Below are positions 46,389 through 58,053 of a stretch of 64,000 nucleotides of DNA, one piece after another; position 1 is the stretch's first letter; every line of letters starts with the position of its first letter. This stretch comes from Lactuca virosa. Its lineage: Eukaryota; Streptophyta; Magnoliopsida; Asterales; Asteraceae. The notes beneath the pieces are model-generated. The model saw only the letters and a list, made by a program, of their open reading frames with translations. It had not been told where the DNA came from and ran no database searches. The stretch lies in assembly GCA_928212115.1 (NCBI GenBank), contig CAKMRJ010004445.1, positions 81,761,076-81,825,075 on the forward strand, in the 5' to 3' direction. The position numbers and the translations under genes were made by a program.

Positions 46389-48017
46389 CTAATCTAAACT
46401 AATATCGTCCTTCAGCCCGATGCTCCTAGTGTGCTGCAAGTGCTTCACCTTGCTCAGTCCCTTTGTATGTGGATCTGCTGGGTTATCCTCTGACGATACC
46501 CTCTTCACTAAGAGGAGTCCTTCTTCCACCCGATGTCGAATAAAGTGATATTTTCTCTCAATATGTCGAGATTTACCGTGATCTCTTGGTTCCTTGGTTA
46601 AGGCAACAGCTCCTTCATTATCACAGAAAATTTCCATAGGATCCTTTATGGCTGGCACAACTCCAAGGTCTCCAATGAAGTTCTTTAACCATATTGCCTC
46701 CTTTGACACTTCGCTTGCTGTAATGTACTCTGATTCGCACGTTGAATCAACTACAGTTTCCTGCTTGGAACTTTTCCAAGTCAATGCTCCTCCATTGAGG
46801 GTAAAGACCCAGCCCGACTGCGAACGATAGTTGTCCATGTCGGTCTGAAAACTGGCGTCACTGTACCCTCGCACCTTTAAGTCATCACTCCCACCGAGGA
46901 CTAGAAACCATTCCTTGGTCCTCCGAAGGTACTTAAGAATATTCTTTACTGCGATCCAATGCGCTCTGCCAGGGTTCCCTTGATATCTGCTGACCATGCT
47001 CAAAGCGAAGGCCACATCAGGGCGAGTACAAGTCATAGCATATATGATTGAGCCAACTGCAGAAGCGTATGGTACTCGGCTCATCTCTGCTATCTCGACT
47101 TCAGTACTTGGACTTTGAGTCTTACTCAACTTGGCATTACTCTGGATTGGTAACTCCCCTTTCTTCGAATTCTCCATACTAAAACGTTTTAGTACCTTGT
47201 CCAGGTAAGTATTCTGACTAAGTCCTATTAGTCTCTTACTTCTATCTCTCACTATCCTTATTCCTAGAATATAGGATACCTCTCTGAGGTCCTTCATAGC
47301 GAAGCACTTCCCGAGCCAGGACTTAACCTCCTGCAGTGTCGGGATTTCGTTTCCTATGAGTAGTATGTCGTCGACATACAGTACGAGAAAGCTTACTACA
47401 CTCCCACTGGCTTTGACATATACACACAATTCATCTTCACTTTGCAGAAAGCCAAACTCTTTGACCTTCTCGTCAAAACAAAGATTCCATCTGCGAGACG
47501 CTTGCTTAAGTCCATAAATGGACTTCTCCAGCTTATACACTCTATTGTGATGTTTCGCATTGACAAAACCCTCTGGTTGAGCCATGTAAATATCCTCAAC
47601 CAACTTCCCATTAAGGAAAGCGGTTTTGACATCCATTTTCCATATTTCATAGTCATGAAATGCAGCAAAGGCCAGCATTACCCTGATAGACTTTATCTTC
47701 GCAACTGGTGAGAAGGTTTCATCGAAGTCAACTCCAAGAGTTGGAGTGAAACCCTTCGCAACCAATCGCGCTTTATAAGTGTGCACGTTTACATCCACGT
47801 CAGTCTTCTTCTTGAAGATCCACTTGCACCCGACCGTCTTACGACCTGGTACATTGTCAACCAAATTCCAAACTTGGTTGTCATACATGGATTGAATCTC
47901 GCTGTCCATAGCCTCTTTCCATTTCGCAGACTCTGGGCCTGCCATGGCTTCCTTATAGCTGTTAGGTTCGTCTATATTCACTAGTGTACTATCACTAATG
48001 AACGTATCCCCTTCCAT
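46389..48017 (-). CDS. Copia reverse transcriptase-RNase H, open frame of 542 codons
   Basis: The frame is unbroken. RT motifs in order are KWKEAMDSEIQSM, GCKWIFKKK, YKARLVAKGF, MDVKTAFLNG (first catalytic Asp), YGLKQASRRWN and LVLYVDDILLIGNE (catalytic DD pair). RNase H follows with GYSDASFQTD, CESEYITASE, FCDNEGAVAL and HFIRHRVEEG. The polyprotein tail ends IGLKDDISLD. The Met at 48017 is probably internal: the polyprotein frame upstream (47981-48418) runs VPPQF and is off by one base, most likely a lost T in a T run near 48027. All catalytic residues I can place are intact, so RT is the best preserved part of the element. It resembles the Tnt1/Tork-type pol; the lineage is not certain. Confidence 0.9.
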   Translation of the reverse strand: MEGDTFISDSTLVNIDEPNSYKEAMAGPESAKWKEAMDSEIQSMYDNQVWNLVDNVPGRKTVGCKWIFKKKTDVDVNVHTYKARLVAKGFTPTLGVDFDETFSPVAKIKSIRVMLAFAAFHDYEIWKMDVKTAFLNGKLVEDIYMAQPEGFVNAKHHNRVYKLEKSIYGLKQASRRWNLCFDEKVKEFGFLQSEDELCVYVKASGSVVSFLVLYVDDILLIGNEIPTLQEVKSWLGKCFAMKDLREVSYILGIRIVRDRSKRLIGLSQNTYLDKVLKRFSMENSKKGELPIQSNAKLSKTQSPSTEVEIAEMSRVPYASAVGSIIYAMTCTRPDVAFALSMVSRYQGNPGRAHWIAVKNILKYLRRTKEWFLVLGGSDDLKVRGYSDASFQTDMDNYRSQSGWVFTLNGGALTWKSSKQETVVDSTCESEYITASEVSKEAIWLKNFIGDLGVVPAIKDPMEIFCDNEGAVALTKEPRDHGKSRHIERKYHFIRHRVEEGLLLVKRVSSEDNPADPHTKGLSKVKHLQHTRSIGLKDDISLD

Positions 48018-49560
48018 AGTAATATGAAAACCATAAACTGGGGTGGAACACTAACTTTTTCGGAACGTCTAAGTGGTAAGGACTCGTCAATCGGTTCAAC
48101 CGGAGTTTCCTCCTCGGGTTGAGCGCCAGTGTTAGAGGTTCCTTCATCGCTTGACTCTTGAAGCTCTTCAAGATCGATTTGCCTCCCACTGTCTCCTTGG
48201 CTTATGAGTTCTCGCTCTTGGAAAACCCCTCTCCTCGTAACGAAGACAACATTGTCACTCGGTCTGTAGAAGAGATATCCAAAGGATTTCTGTGGGTAGC
48301 CGATGAAAATACATCGCACACTACGAGGTTCGATCTTGTCGTGAGTTTCTCGTCTTACGAAAACCTCGCAACCCCAAACCTTGATATGTGCCAACGAGGG
48401 AGCCTTCCCTGTCCACATCTCGTGAGGTGTTATGGCAACCTTATTCGTAGGTACTAAGTTAAGGATATGGGCAGCAGTCTCTAAGGCATACCCCAGAATG
48501 AGATAGGTAGTGAAGCACGACTCATCATGGAACGAACCATGTCTAGAAAGGTTCGATTACACCTCTTAGCTACACCATTCAATTGTGGTGTCCTAGGTGG
48601 CGTCAATTGTGAAACTATTCCACATTCCTTGAGGTAGTCGTGGAATTCAAGACTTAGGTACTCTCCACCTCGATCAGATCGAAGCATCTTGATTTTCCTG
48701 CCCAACTGATTCTCCACTTCTTGTTTAAACTCTTTGAACTTTTCAAAAGTTTCTGACTTGTGCTTGATTAAGTAGATATACCCATATCTGCTACAATCAT
48801 CTGTAAAAGTCACATAGAAGCGATTCGCATCCCTTGTGGTGGATCTAAAGGGTCCACATACATCTGTATGTATGAGATCCAATAAACCCTCACCCCTCGT
48901 ACAAGTGCCAGTGAAGGGTGACTTGGTCATCTTTCCAAGTAAACAAGACTCGCACATGTCATCGTCCCTAAGGTCGAATGACTCCTACACTCCATCCTTT
49001 TGGAGTTGGGCTATGCGTTTCTTGTTGACATGTCCAAGACGACAATGCCACAAGCATGCTTTATCCATACTATTGGAAGAATCCACACACAATACATCAT
49101 TTCCTAAGTTGTCTACAACCATCACAGTTTCATATATTCCATTACAAGGCAATGCTTCAAAATATAAAACATTATTAAAATAAGCATAAATAGAACCCTT
49201 TTCATTATCAAATAAATATCTAAAACCTTGTTTATATAAACCATGAAATGAAATTATGTTTCTAGCCATATCTGGCGAATAGCAACAATTATTCAAATTT
49301 AAATCTAAACCATTACTAAGCACTAAGGAGTATACTCCAATCTTGGTCACAAGCGACGATCTTCTGTTTCCCATGATCAGATTCATCCTTCCACGCTCCA
49401 CATCCCTATTTCTTTTTAGTCCCTGCAAATCAGAACATATGTGAAAACCACATCCTCTATCAAGAACCCAAGAAGTAGCATGTGATAAACTATTAGATTT
49501 AATTGTGTAAATACCTGCGAAAGATGGCTTGATCTTTCCATCCTTGATGGCCTGCAGATA
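48018..49560 (-). pseudogene. Copia protease and integrase (broken; catalytic residues changed)
   Basis: Protease: near 49470 the minus strand reads SWVLDRGCGFHICSD; the DTG triad is DRG. Zinc region: LWHCRLGHVNKKRI, a stop after KDGV, then CESCLLGK. Integrase core (48481-48957): first Asp in LIHTDVCGPF and second in MLRSDRGGEYLS. The third catalytic residue is changed: NGVAKRCNRTFLD has Lys where the family has Glu (NGVAERRNR). A one-base loss near 48487 (after SFWG) and the one near 48027 shift the frame. The C-terminal part (47981-48418) has KVWGCEVFVRRETHDK and FIGYPQKSFGYLFY. Neither cleavage nor integration could be supplied by this copy. Confidence 0.88.
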
Positions 49561-50426
49561 TTCTGGGAAGCTTCTCTTCCAATGCCCTATCTTATGGCAG
49601 TAGTGGCACTCTGCTTCTTTGGGGTTTGAGTTGGGTTTAGCAGAACCAACTTTGGTTCCACTAGAAGAGGTGCCATCTTGGGAATTTCCCTTGTGGTGGC
49701 CCCCTTGAGGAGGCCTTCCTCTTCTTACCCTTCCCTTACCCTATTGCCAAGACATGGGTAGCAACTGGAGTTGGAGGTGATGCAATAGATTTATCCTTGA
49801 GGTTGCTCTCAGCAGTCCTTAACAAGCCTTGAAGCTTGCTCAAGGAGACCTCTTCCTTATTCATGTGGTAGGTCATGTGGAACTGGCTATAGCAGGAAGG
49901 CAATGAATGAAGGATGATGTCAATTGCTAGCTCTTCATCGAAGTTCACATTCAACTTCAGCAGGCGATCAACATATCTCTGCGTCTTTTGCAGATGGGCA
50001 GTAAGGGACTCTCCATTGCCCATTTTGGTAGTGATCATCGAAGTGATGATCTCATACCTCTCTTGCCTAGCGCTCTGGTGGTAGCGTTCCAGCAGATCCT
50101 TGATGCATCTCATAGGGGTACTTGTCCTCATAGGACTTTTGGAGTTCAGCAGTCATAGTCGCGAGCATGATGCAATGGACTTTCGTGGCATCATGCTCAT
50201 GGGCCTCGTAGGCCGCAATCTCATCGGCAGTAGCAGTTTCGATATCAATCTCTATTAGTTTCTCGTCGAGGACATATTCTTTGTCCTCGTAGCGAGTGAC
50301 CATGCGAATGTTGCGGATCCAATTACTGAAATTGGTCCCATCGAAGATCACTTTCCCACACAAGTTCATGAGTGAGAATGAACCAGAGGAGTTTGACCCA
50401 GAAGCGTTGTTGTTTGCGTTCGACAT
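49561..50426 (-). pseudogene. Copia gag with one frameshift and a damaged zinc knuckle
   Basis: Likely start MSNANNNASGSNSS at 50426 (an upstream in-frame Met at 50471 is also possible). The first frame has VIFDGTNFSNWIRNIRM and DEKLIEIDIETATADEIAAY; near 50086 it shifts by one base. It resumes as DLLERYHQSARQERYEI, MITTKMGNGESL, HSLPSCYSQFHMTYHMNKEE. A stop follows VLAIG at 49736. Downstream a zinc knuckle CHYCHKIGHWKRSF (about 49600) has Phe where the last Cys should be. Confidence 0.87.
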
Positions 50427-50471
50427 CTGAAAAGAAAAAGAACAAAGTTGATTAGAAATGAATTTCCCCAA

Positions 50472-51811
50472 TTAATCACCCAAATGAGAAATTAGGGCTA
50501 GGAACCAACAACATTATTTACAAATTAGAAAAGGGATGTCGTAATCTAACAAGTAAATAATTTGAAGGCAAGTGAATGTCGATTCACTAATTCTCCACCA
50601 TGAAAAACGAAATGAAATTAGGTTTTAAATATATTGAAAAGTCCTAGATACTTTGAGATTCATTGAACCTTTCAATGTCATGTTTAAATCTCGATATGCC
50701 CCTCTAGTTTGTGACTGGGATGCCGAGGATCACAAAGTGGGTGTGAATAACCATGCAAATATACATGGTGCCCTTATTGTTACAGTCAACTATCGATGTG
50801 CCGGTTAGCCACACACGCTCCATCGAACTATGACAAACAATGAGTCACCCTTTGCCACCTCTGCTTAGAACCCAATTAATGTGCCGGTTAACCACACGCG
50901 CTCCATTAACGTCTTAGCAAGGGTACAAAGTGTAATTTCATGGAATTGCATCAAATTCACTTTTGCCTAAAGTAACTAAGATTGGGAATTTTATGAAAAA
51001 CGTTTTAGTTACTTTATATAGATTCATTATACTTTTAATGAGGAAAGGTTTGCCCGATCCTACCCGTTCGGCTAACGACCCTCCACCAATCAAGGAAGCG
51101 GTGGGTGAGAATGGACACCCATTAAACGGCCATTTTATAGGCCATAACCTTATACCCCCTTATAGATCGGCTTCGTGAATGAGGCCTACTAACGGTAAGA
51201 CTAGCATTTAAGTTATACATATATATTAATCTTATAATACTATAAGTATAAGGTTGAATTTTAAAACTTGTAAAATTCTAAGGTTTGAAATTTAAATAGT
51301 CCAAATTAAAACTTTTAATCACAAAACTTTTAAATTTCAAAACTTGAGGACAAGTTTTGAACTTTTCAAAACATAAAGGATCAAATAGCAAATAATATAA
51401 ATCAACTAATTAATTTAATGATTATCTAAATTTGACCTAGTCAACATTACTTGCAAGACAATTTACCAATTAATTCAAACAATCAATTATTATCAAATAA
51501 GGAAATTATTATTTAATCAAATGGTAATTATCTTTTGTTTTGTCAAGGATATAGTCAAATATATGATAAAATTCGGATTTTATCGACCCAAAACGATTAA
51601 GGCAAGTATCCTCAAGCAAAACAGCAAGAAATCCTGAAAATCACTCTGACAGACGCTCCGACTCGCCGAGTCCCATTATGGACTCGTCGAGTTCATGCTA
51701 CTCATCGAGTCCACCATGGGACTCGCCGAGTCTGTCAGTCAGGGGCACAAAAAACGATCTTCATGTCAAGAACAATCAAACAATGCATCAATTCAATAGA
51801 AATCAATCAAA
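50472..51811 (-). other. 5' leader of the copia element
   Basis: About 1.3 kb between primer site and gag without a real frame. It contains a near-duplicate of about 30 bases starting GTGCCGGTTAGCCACACACG (about 50798) and GTGCCGGTTAACCACACGCG (about 50882). Next to the primer site lies the palindrome cluster at 51655-51735. Confidence 0.75.
51655..51735. repeat. ACTCGNCGAGT palindrome cluster in the copia leader
   Basis: Within 80 bases there are GACTCGCCGAGTC, GGACTCGTCGAGTT, CTACTCATCGAGTCC and GGACTCGCCGAGTC. This is the same motif as in the Ty3-type LTRs at 39048 and 41910, but here in a copia element, about 80-160 bases downstream of the primer site in the RNA. Confidence 0.92.
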
Positions 51812-51823
51812 GCTCTGATACCA
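51812..51823 (-). promoter_or_regulatory. tRNA-iMet primer-binding site of the copia element
   Basis: Complement reads TGGTATCAGAGC, one base from the end of the 5' LTR (51825). Confidence 0.93.
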
Positions 51824-51824
51824 C

Positions 51825-52609
51825 TGATGGGTTTGAGCCATAAGAACTTTCCTATGTGCACATGCAAACCCTAATGCTTGGATCTAGGTTTCTCTAATTG
51901 AACATGCAATGTATCCAAGACTTTCAATGCTAGATCTAGAGAATACAATGGAATCATAACATATTAAATCATATCTAGATGAATACCTTTAGTTGCTTGC
52001 TTGAATCTTCTTGTTCTTGGAGCTTAGAGTCACAATTATCACTCCTCTAATGGCTTACAAACACCAACTAGCAAGAGGTTGATTTGGAGAGAGGAGAGAG
52101 GTGTAGAAATCGGCTCTAGGGTTCCCAAGGAAGCAAGGTTGCCGATTTCCCCAACCCATAGGGTCTATTTATACTATGAGCTACTAGGGTTACATCCTTA
52201 ACCCTAATTGAATAACTTAGGCCCTAAGCAATCCAAGGATCCTTCTAGAAGTAAGGCTTGGACGAATTCAAGGAGCCCATACTCCTTAATTTTCGGCCAC
52301 CCTATAACCCATAAGGATCCATAGCCCAAAAACTCAACTATCACTCATTTGACAGTTTAAGCCCCTTTATTCAATTAACCTCTTTTAGTCACCAAATTAA
52401 TTCCTAATTAATTTATGACTAATATTAATCAAATAATATTATTATTTCTTTAATATATTATTCTCATAATATATTAATATAATAATATCTCTTCTCTCTT
52501 CATAAATCACCCTGTCAAGTTGCTATGGTGAAGGCAACCCAAAAGGACCATGCACAACCGGGTCAAGTACTTACCAAATATAGTTACGGGCTTAGAAACT
52601 AATCCAACA
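51825..52609 (-). repeat. 5' LTR of the copia element
   Basis: 785 bp, about 98% identical by eye to the LTR at 44736-45518. TATA-like GTATAAATAG on the minus strand (complement near 52166-52175). Ends next to the target duplication ATAGT (52610-52614). Confidence 0.95.
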
Positions 52610-54849
52610 ATAGTAAGCATTATGAATCAGTCTGAAATTCCATCATAATTCTACACGATGCGTCACCTTGCCCATCCGTGCCAAATCTTGACAGAATCAC
52701 TATACCGGGCCTTCAGCCTTGCTTCCCGAATCGGGGTATTGCTGTTTAAGGTAAAGCCTTGAGAGCACTTTGACCTCGATAAAACTTGAGTATCCAACTC
52801 TTACCACAATCGACAACCCGTTCGGAACCCAAAGAATACCGACACCTGACATTCCGAGGGACACAACCATCAGCCCGAGCTTCCGATGGCCTCTCCAAGG
52901 CAATTGATCTGAACCCAACCAGACTCTCTCTAATCTCGGCGAAGGGTGAACCATTTGTCTCATGCAGGAAACTACTCTTGCCTCCCCGTATCCTAAGACC
53001 TTGCATTGGTCTGACTCTTCGACAAACCTCCCACCCTGGAACCGTACCGTACAATTTCCCTTCACGGATAACCGATCGAACGACCATTACCAGTCCTGAT
53101 TATCTCGGTATTACCAACCGAATGAATTCACTTATCATAACTAAGCGCATAATGCCCCCATCCGGAATACTGTATTCCTGCCCGGTTGCTGAGCCAACGA
53201 GCAACATTGCATTTGCCCCACATGACCTCCGAACGAAACCTCGTCTTGCAATATCTGCCCTAGCTATGCTGCCACTCATGGCTCCATCAATCCTGCTGAT
53301 GCATCCGATCATAATATCCTGGCAACCTGTTGCCACAAAATCTAATACGAAAAATGAATGCTACCAGCATCACTGTAGCCTTACATCACGCCGGGTCTCC
53401 AACGACCCATCTTTTCCTTACCTCAACCACGCTGTGGCTCTTCCACGGATAGCACCAACCCAAGACACATCACAATAACTCGAACCGCCATCAACTAAGG
53501 CCATCCCTTACCCTTGAACCTTGAAATTGACTCCCTTGGCATGTAGATACCCCAGTCTTATCTCACTGAAGCGAAAATCCTTTACAGAACACGCGCGCAT
53601 TCCGATTCGGGATCTTATCCCAAACCGAACCGATACTCCGCTCCTACCCCAAGATCCACGAACCTGCATTTGCATAATGCATCACGACTTCCCGACATCC
53701 CTTACTTGACCGATAAATAATACCCTTAAGCCAATCCCCGAGTCTACCAGTCTCGCACCTGGTCCAACCACCAAATTCCCAAGAGATCAATATCGAGGCT
53801 ACCCAGCCTAGACTCCTCTCCATCACACACTGGTTATCCACAAGATCCTGCAACTCAGGATCCAAACCCTTGACTCAACAGTCTCTACCAGTTCCATCCT
53901 GACTTCCCATCAGGAGTTCGCGTCGTACCTGTGTATTCTTACTGCTAACTATGCATAATCAAGGCGATGCCGACGATCGATTGGGAGTTTCCTGAACTCC
54001 TACCAACACAACCTAGGCCTAAGCAGCCACTTGCTTCTCCTTCACTTGGGATCGACGATGTTCCTCCACCTCCTACACCTTATGGACCTCCGATCCATTT
54101 CCATCAATATGCATGACCCACCCAAATCCTGTACCAAACCACACAAGCGCTCCATGGTTAGCCAAACACAATGATCACTCAACTCTGGAAATTCTGAAGA
54201 ATACTCTTGTATTCTTAACCAATTGGATGATCCCATCACTTTCCAAAGTGCCCTTTTGCCAAAGAAATCCTAAGACAAATACAAATTTACCGCCACCTTA
54301 CCACTGCCTATGGATCGGTAAATGCTACGGGCTACCCCGCAGTCTCACAACGCTCTCGCCTCATCACAACGATCCAAAACCATACCGCTGACACATTGGG
54401 TCGGACACACCCTAAATCGAGCACCTACTCGCAATGTCACCTGCTGAAACGATAAATCCTGCTACGCTTGTAGCGGCCCATAGTCCTGGAGCGATAACTC
54501 CATCGTATGGTTTCCCGCTTGTGTTGCACTGTATTCGGTCTTGCTGACCTCTTGAAAGCCGATCCACAATCTTGGGTCTCTTCCTAAGACCCTCTAATAA
54601 ATGCACCTAACCTGAACCTCTCTTCCCGAGGTACTCCAAATCGATCTCCCACCCTCAGACTCTGAGATTCATATCATTTAGGGCCTCGCACCCTGACACA
54701 CTTACCAGCTCAATCGTCAACGGCTGAACTGAAATAGTTGGAGTAATCTCTACCCTAAACTGGGCTGCGACTACTCCCAAGACATAGTCTTCAATCTCGA
54801 AAGCGCAATAGATCACACAATCAATCCTTGCCTCCTGATACAGGAGATC
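52610..54849 (-). mobile_element. Continuation of the interrupted minus-strand element interior (unclassified)
   Basis: It continues 44735 after the copia insertion and ends where the Ty3 element at 54850 begins. It is GC-richer than the surroundings. I find no RT, integrase or gag motif in any frame, although partner LTRs are of Ty3 type. The longest frame is on the opposite strand (52786-53478, 230 codons, unrecognised). It may be a strongly decayed pol or a non-coding interior of a large non-autonomous family. Confidence 0.55.
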
Positions 54850-55876
54850 TGTGACACCAGTCAAATTTTGGTCAAAAATAAATTGATCAATAATCATAAT
54901 TGGGATGAACCAAGTGGTAGAGATTGTAACAAGGTTTCCAAAAATATAAAGAACACTGAAATCCGAGTTATAACGAAGAAGTTATGACCAATCGAAAATC
55001 CGCGACAAAACCAGCAAAACATTGTTCAGTGTAAAAAGCGAATTTTCGATAAAAGGCTTTTTAGCCTTAACAATCTAAATGAAAGTTGTAGAATATGTTA
55101 AACCAAGAACGTTCATAAAAAGAACGTTAAAATCTGACTTCGTATGAGGAAATTATGATTTTTCTAAGTTTCGGTTTAGCAGTAGACAACTAAAAATTCG
55201 AAATATAAATCGATCGATATTTAGCCGACGCAACTTAAACGAGAATCGAAGGTCTTGTCAAAAGTAGCACAACGGTAAAAAGACAACGAAAACGGACGTC
55301 GGATGAAGAGGTTATGAATTTTTAACGGATTTCCTGTCCCGGTCTGTTAAAATAATAATATTAAAAATAAAATCAAAACCAGCCGATGAAGTCTAAACGA
55401 AAGTCGTAGATTATGATTTTACCTACGCGTGCATATATAGAACGCCCAAAAATGGAGCTCGTATGCGAAAGTTATGATTTTGCAAGTTTTTGGCACAAAA
55501 ATCAAGAAAAATGGAAAACCGGGAAATTTCGCATGAGTCACTCCTCGGACACGTCACCCTCGCATGCAGCCTCCACGTGTCACCTCCTGATAGGACCGAG
55601 CTTTGCTGTGTCGCCTTCAGATTGGACCAAGTCCGTGGTCCACTAAGCCTCGGACACCTTCGCATGAGACACACCGTACACACTCCTCGGATGACCCTCG
55701 GACCCTCGTACCCTCCTCCCATTGGACCGAAGTTATGTCCAGTCTGAAGCTTCCATCTGCGAGCCAGCTGTCCGAACCGAAGCCCCGCCCTGCCACCTGT
55801 CCGAACCGAAGCTCCGCCTCGCCACCTTTCCGAACACGCGTCAGCTCCTCCTTGCTCCGGATCCGAGGTTGTGGGC

Positions 55877-55884
55877 TATATAAG
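55877..55884 (+). promoter_or_regulatory. TATA box of the 5' LTR
   Basis: TATATAAG in GC-rich surroundings, a good candidate for the LTR promoter; the 3' LTR reads TATATTAG at the same place. Transcription would start about 30 bases downstream, near TTCTCGGATTT. Confidence 0.65.
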
Positions 55885-56810
55885 GCATGCGAGCCTTCTC
55901 GGATTTAATGGATTTTTCACCCCAAAATTCACCCAATTTCACCTTTTCACCCCGTAAACTTTCTCACGACCCCCCAAGGCCCCGATATCATGTCTAAAGC
56001 CCGAAGCAAACCCCGAAGCCCCGGAATTCTCGAGAAGTTATCCTCTCTCCAGTCGAAACTCTGCCCGATTTGAGCCGGTTTCTCATCAAATAAACTCCTT
56101 CCGGGAAACGAAACGCTGCCCGAATCACCGCTTATCAAAGTGAGTTCATACCCCTATAATTTACCTTTTTAATGGTTTTTAAGTGCTTTTTAGGGGGGAA
56201 TACAAGTTTAACACAATATTAAATTGTGTTAATATCTGTATGTGATATTAATCACACAAAGAGTTTCCGTATGCTTTTAAGAATTACCAAATACTTCCAA
56301 AATAACTTAAAGCCATGTTAAATCTTTAAAGTCATGTAAACTTCGTTAAATTCTTTGAAAAATGTTTTATAAACTATTTCAAATTATAAATGCCAAAATC
56401 ATGTTTATATATGCATAAATATATAAATAAGATTTGAAGGGCTTAGAACTAATGAAGTATCTTATTTCCTTTTCCTTATTTGGATGTGGAATTAAGGTTG
56501 TATTATTTGTCCGAAGGTCGTTTCCTTCTTAATTATATATATATTATACATATATGAGTACAATAGGTTACTCCTTTTGGTATCATTACCTTTGTATCAA
56601 GCTGAGCAAAGGTGTTCATCCATGAGAAATCATGCTAATCAGATAGAACATATAAATTATAATAGGTATAATTTATGATTCAAAACTAAATTATACAAGT
56701 ATGATTCACGACTGTATACTTTCCAAGGAAATTACCAAAATTCATTCAACTATACCAAGATATGTATAATACCTTTAATATACGAACAACATATTAAAGA
56801 AGTAAAGATA

Positions 56811-57170
56811 CATCATACGGGTTTGCATTACAAGGTACATAGAGTACCAGAGTTAGCAAACACGAGGAAATAATATCAATAGACCGGGTTTGCATTAACA
56901 AAGGTACTATATAGAGTACTAGAGTTAGCAAACACGAGGTAATAATACATCATACCTGGTTTGCATTAACAAAGGTACTATATAGAGTACCAGAGTTAGC
57001 AAACACGAGGTAATAATACATATACCACCGGGTTTGCATTAACAAAGGTACTATACAGAGTACCAGAGTTAGCAAACACGAGGTAATAATACATCATACC
57101 GGGTTTGCAAAAACAAAGGTATGATACAAAGTACCAGAGTTAGCAATCACAGGGTAATAATAATACATCG
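56811..57170 (+). repeat. Five tandem copies of a unit of about 72 bp
   Basis: Each unit contains CGGGTTTGCATTAACAAAGG, then GTACTATATAGAGTACCAGA and GTTAGCAAACACGAGGTAAT with small changes. Inside each unit GGTACT...AGTACC forms a short inverted repeat. The solo LTR at 33675 has no array here, so the number of copies is variable within the superfamily. Confidence 0.93.
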
Positions 57171-57699
57171 TAAATCTCGTTGAAACAATAAATTTGTGAG
57201 ACCCTTCACGGTGTACTTATCTAAGTACGACCTTTTAAGTCCTGACCTATTAACCAGAATCTCTTGTAGGGAGAGCGTGAATTTGTGTATAGATCTATAT
57301 GGGACTGACAATCCCGCACCTCTACTGTTCGCTACAGTTTGGCCGGCAGGCCTAGGGTGTCAAATATCATACCATTCCGACGCCTGAAGAACGTCGCCGC
57401 AGGCATATCAGTCATATTAGTATGGTTAATAGAACTCATATGAATAAACAACGAGTGAATTACTAAGTAATATACTTTCTTAAAACAGTAAGAAAAGATA
57501 ATTACATCCCAACCAAATATACCTTCTGTAGCTTTTACTTACAGTAAAAGCTACGTATCATGAAATCAAGTATGGTAAATATACTTGTACTTCTGGTTTG
57601 AACATTTAAAACCACAAGGCAGTATTATGGATAATATAATATTTTCCAGGATTAATACTAAGGTTTATACTATAGAACATATATAACTAAGAATACTTT

Positions 57700-57803
57700 T
57701 ACAAAGAAAACGGTTTATGGGATTAAACCACTTATACAAAGGAAACGGTTTATTGGATTAAACCACTTTTACAAATGAAACGGTTTATGGAATTAAATTA
57801 CTT
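57700..57803 (+). repeat. Three tandem copies of a unit of about 36 bp
   Basis: AAACGGTTTATGGGATTAAA, then CCACTTATACAAAGG and variants, three times. It lies directly before the hairpin module at 57872. Confidence 0.88.
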
Positions 57804-57871
57804 ATCAAATGGAACTTAGTCATTCAATCTCTGTAAACTAGTATAACATAAAAGACCTTTAGTGGTTAATT

Positions 57872-58053
57872 CTATAATTCCTTAGTTATTACATCAGAGT
57901 TATACATAAGTAATATCCGATTGACAGTGAAATGTGTGACTTCCGCCTTACTTCCTGTTCCTTGTTTGGTTGTGGGCTTAGGGCAGATACACCCATTTAA
58001 CTGTCCATTCGATATTGGGTTATATATAATCAGTATAAACTAAGTAATTACAG
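57872..58053 (+). repeat. Long-hairpin module in the 5' LTR
   Basis: Arms pair CTATAATTCCTTAG with CTAAGTAATTACAG, and further inside GTTATACATAAGTAATATC with GATATTGGGTTATATATAAT; the inner part pairs TGTGTGA with the ACAC of GATACACCC. The loop holds CCGCCTTACTTCCTGTTCC, then TTGTTTGGTTGTGGGCTTAG. A shorter relative lies at 56406-56556 (TTATTTCCTTTTCC, TTATTTGGATGTGG). Confidence 0.85.

Larger units (their letters stand above)
44736..52609 (-). mobile_element. Ty1/copia element, structurally complete (7874 bp), TSD ATAGT
   Basis: Two LTRs (44736-45518 and 51825-52609) begin TGATGGGTTTGAGCC and end CTAATCCAACA in the plus reading. A perfect ATAGT flanks the whole (44731-44735 and 52610-52614). 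Minus-strand order is 5' LTR, primer site, about 1.4-kb leader, gag, protease, integrase, RT-RNase H, polypurine tract, 3' LTR. Comparing the LTRs by eye gives roughly 18 differences in 784 bases (about 2%), so it inserted recently. Frameshifts and active-site changes make it non-autonomous now. Confidence 0.95.

Noticed and set aside
52786..53478. 230-codon plus-strand frame, the longest one not explained by an element protein
   Set aside because: No motif recognised. It is antisense to the interior of a retroelement in a TAA-poor, C-rich region where long chance frames are expected. A protein search with any good match would reopen it.
56811..57170. Regular repeat array that could recall a CRISPR array
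   Set aside because: Units are about 72 bp with no unique spacers, inside a plant LTR; it is an ordinary tandem repeat.
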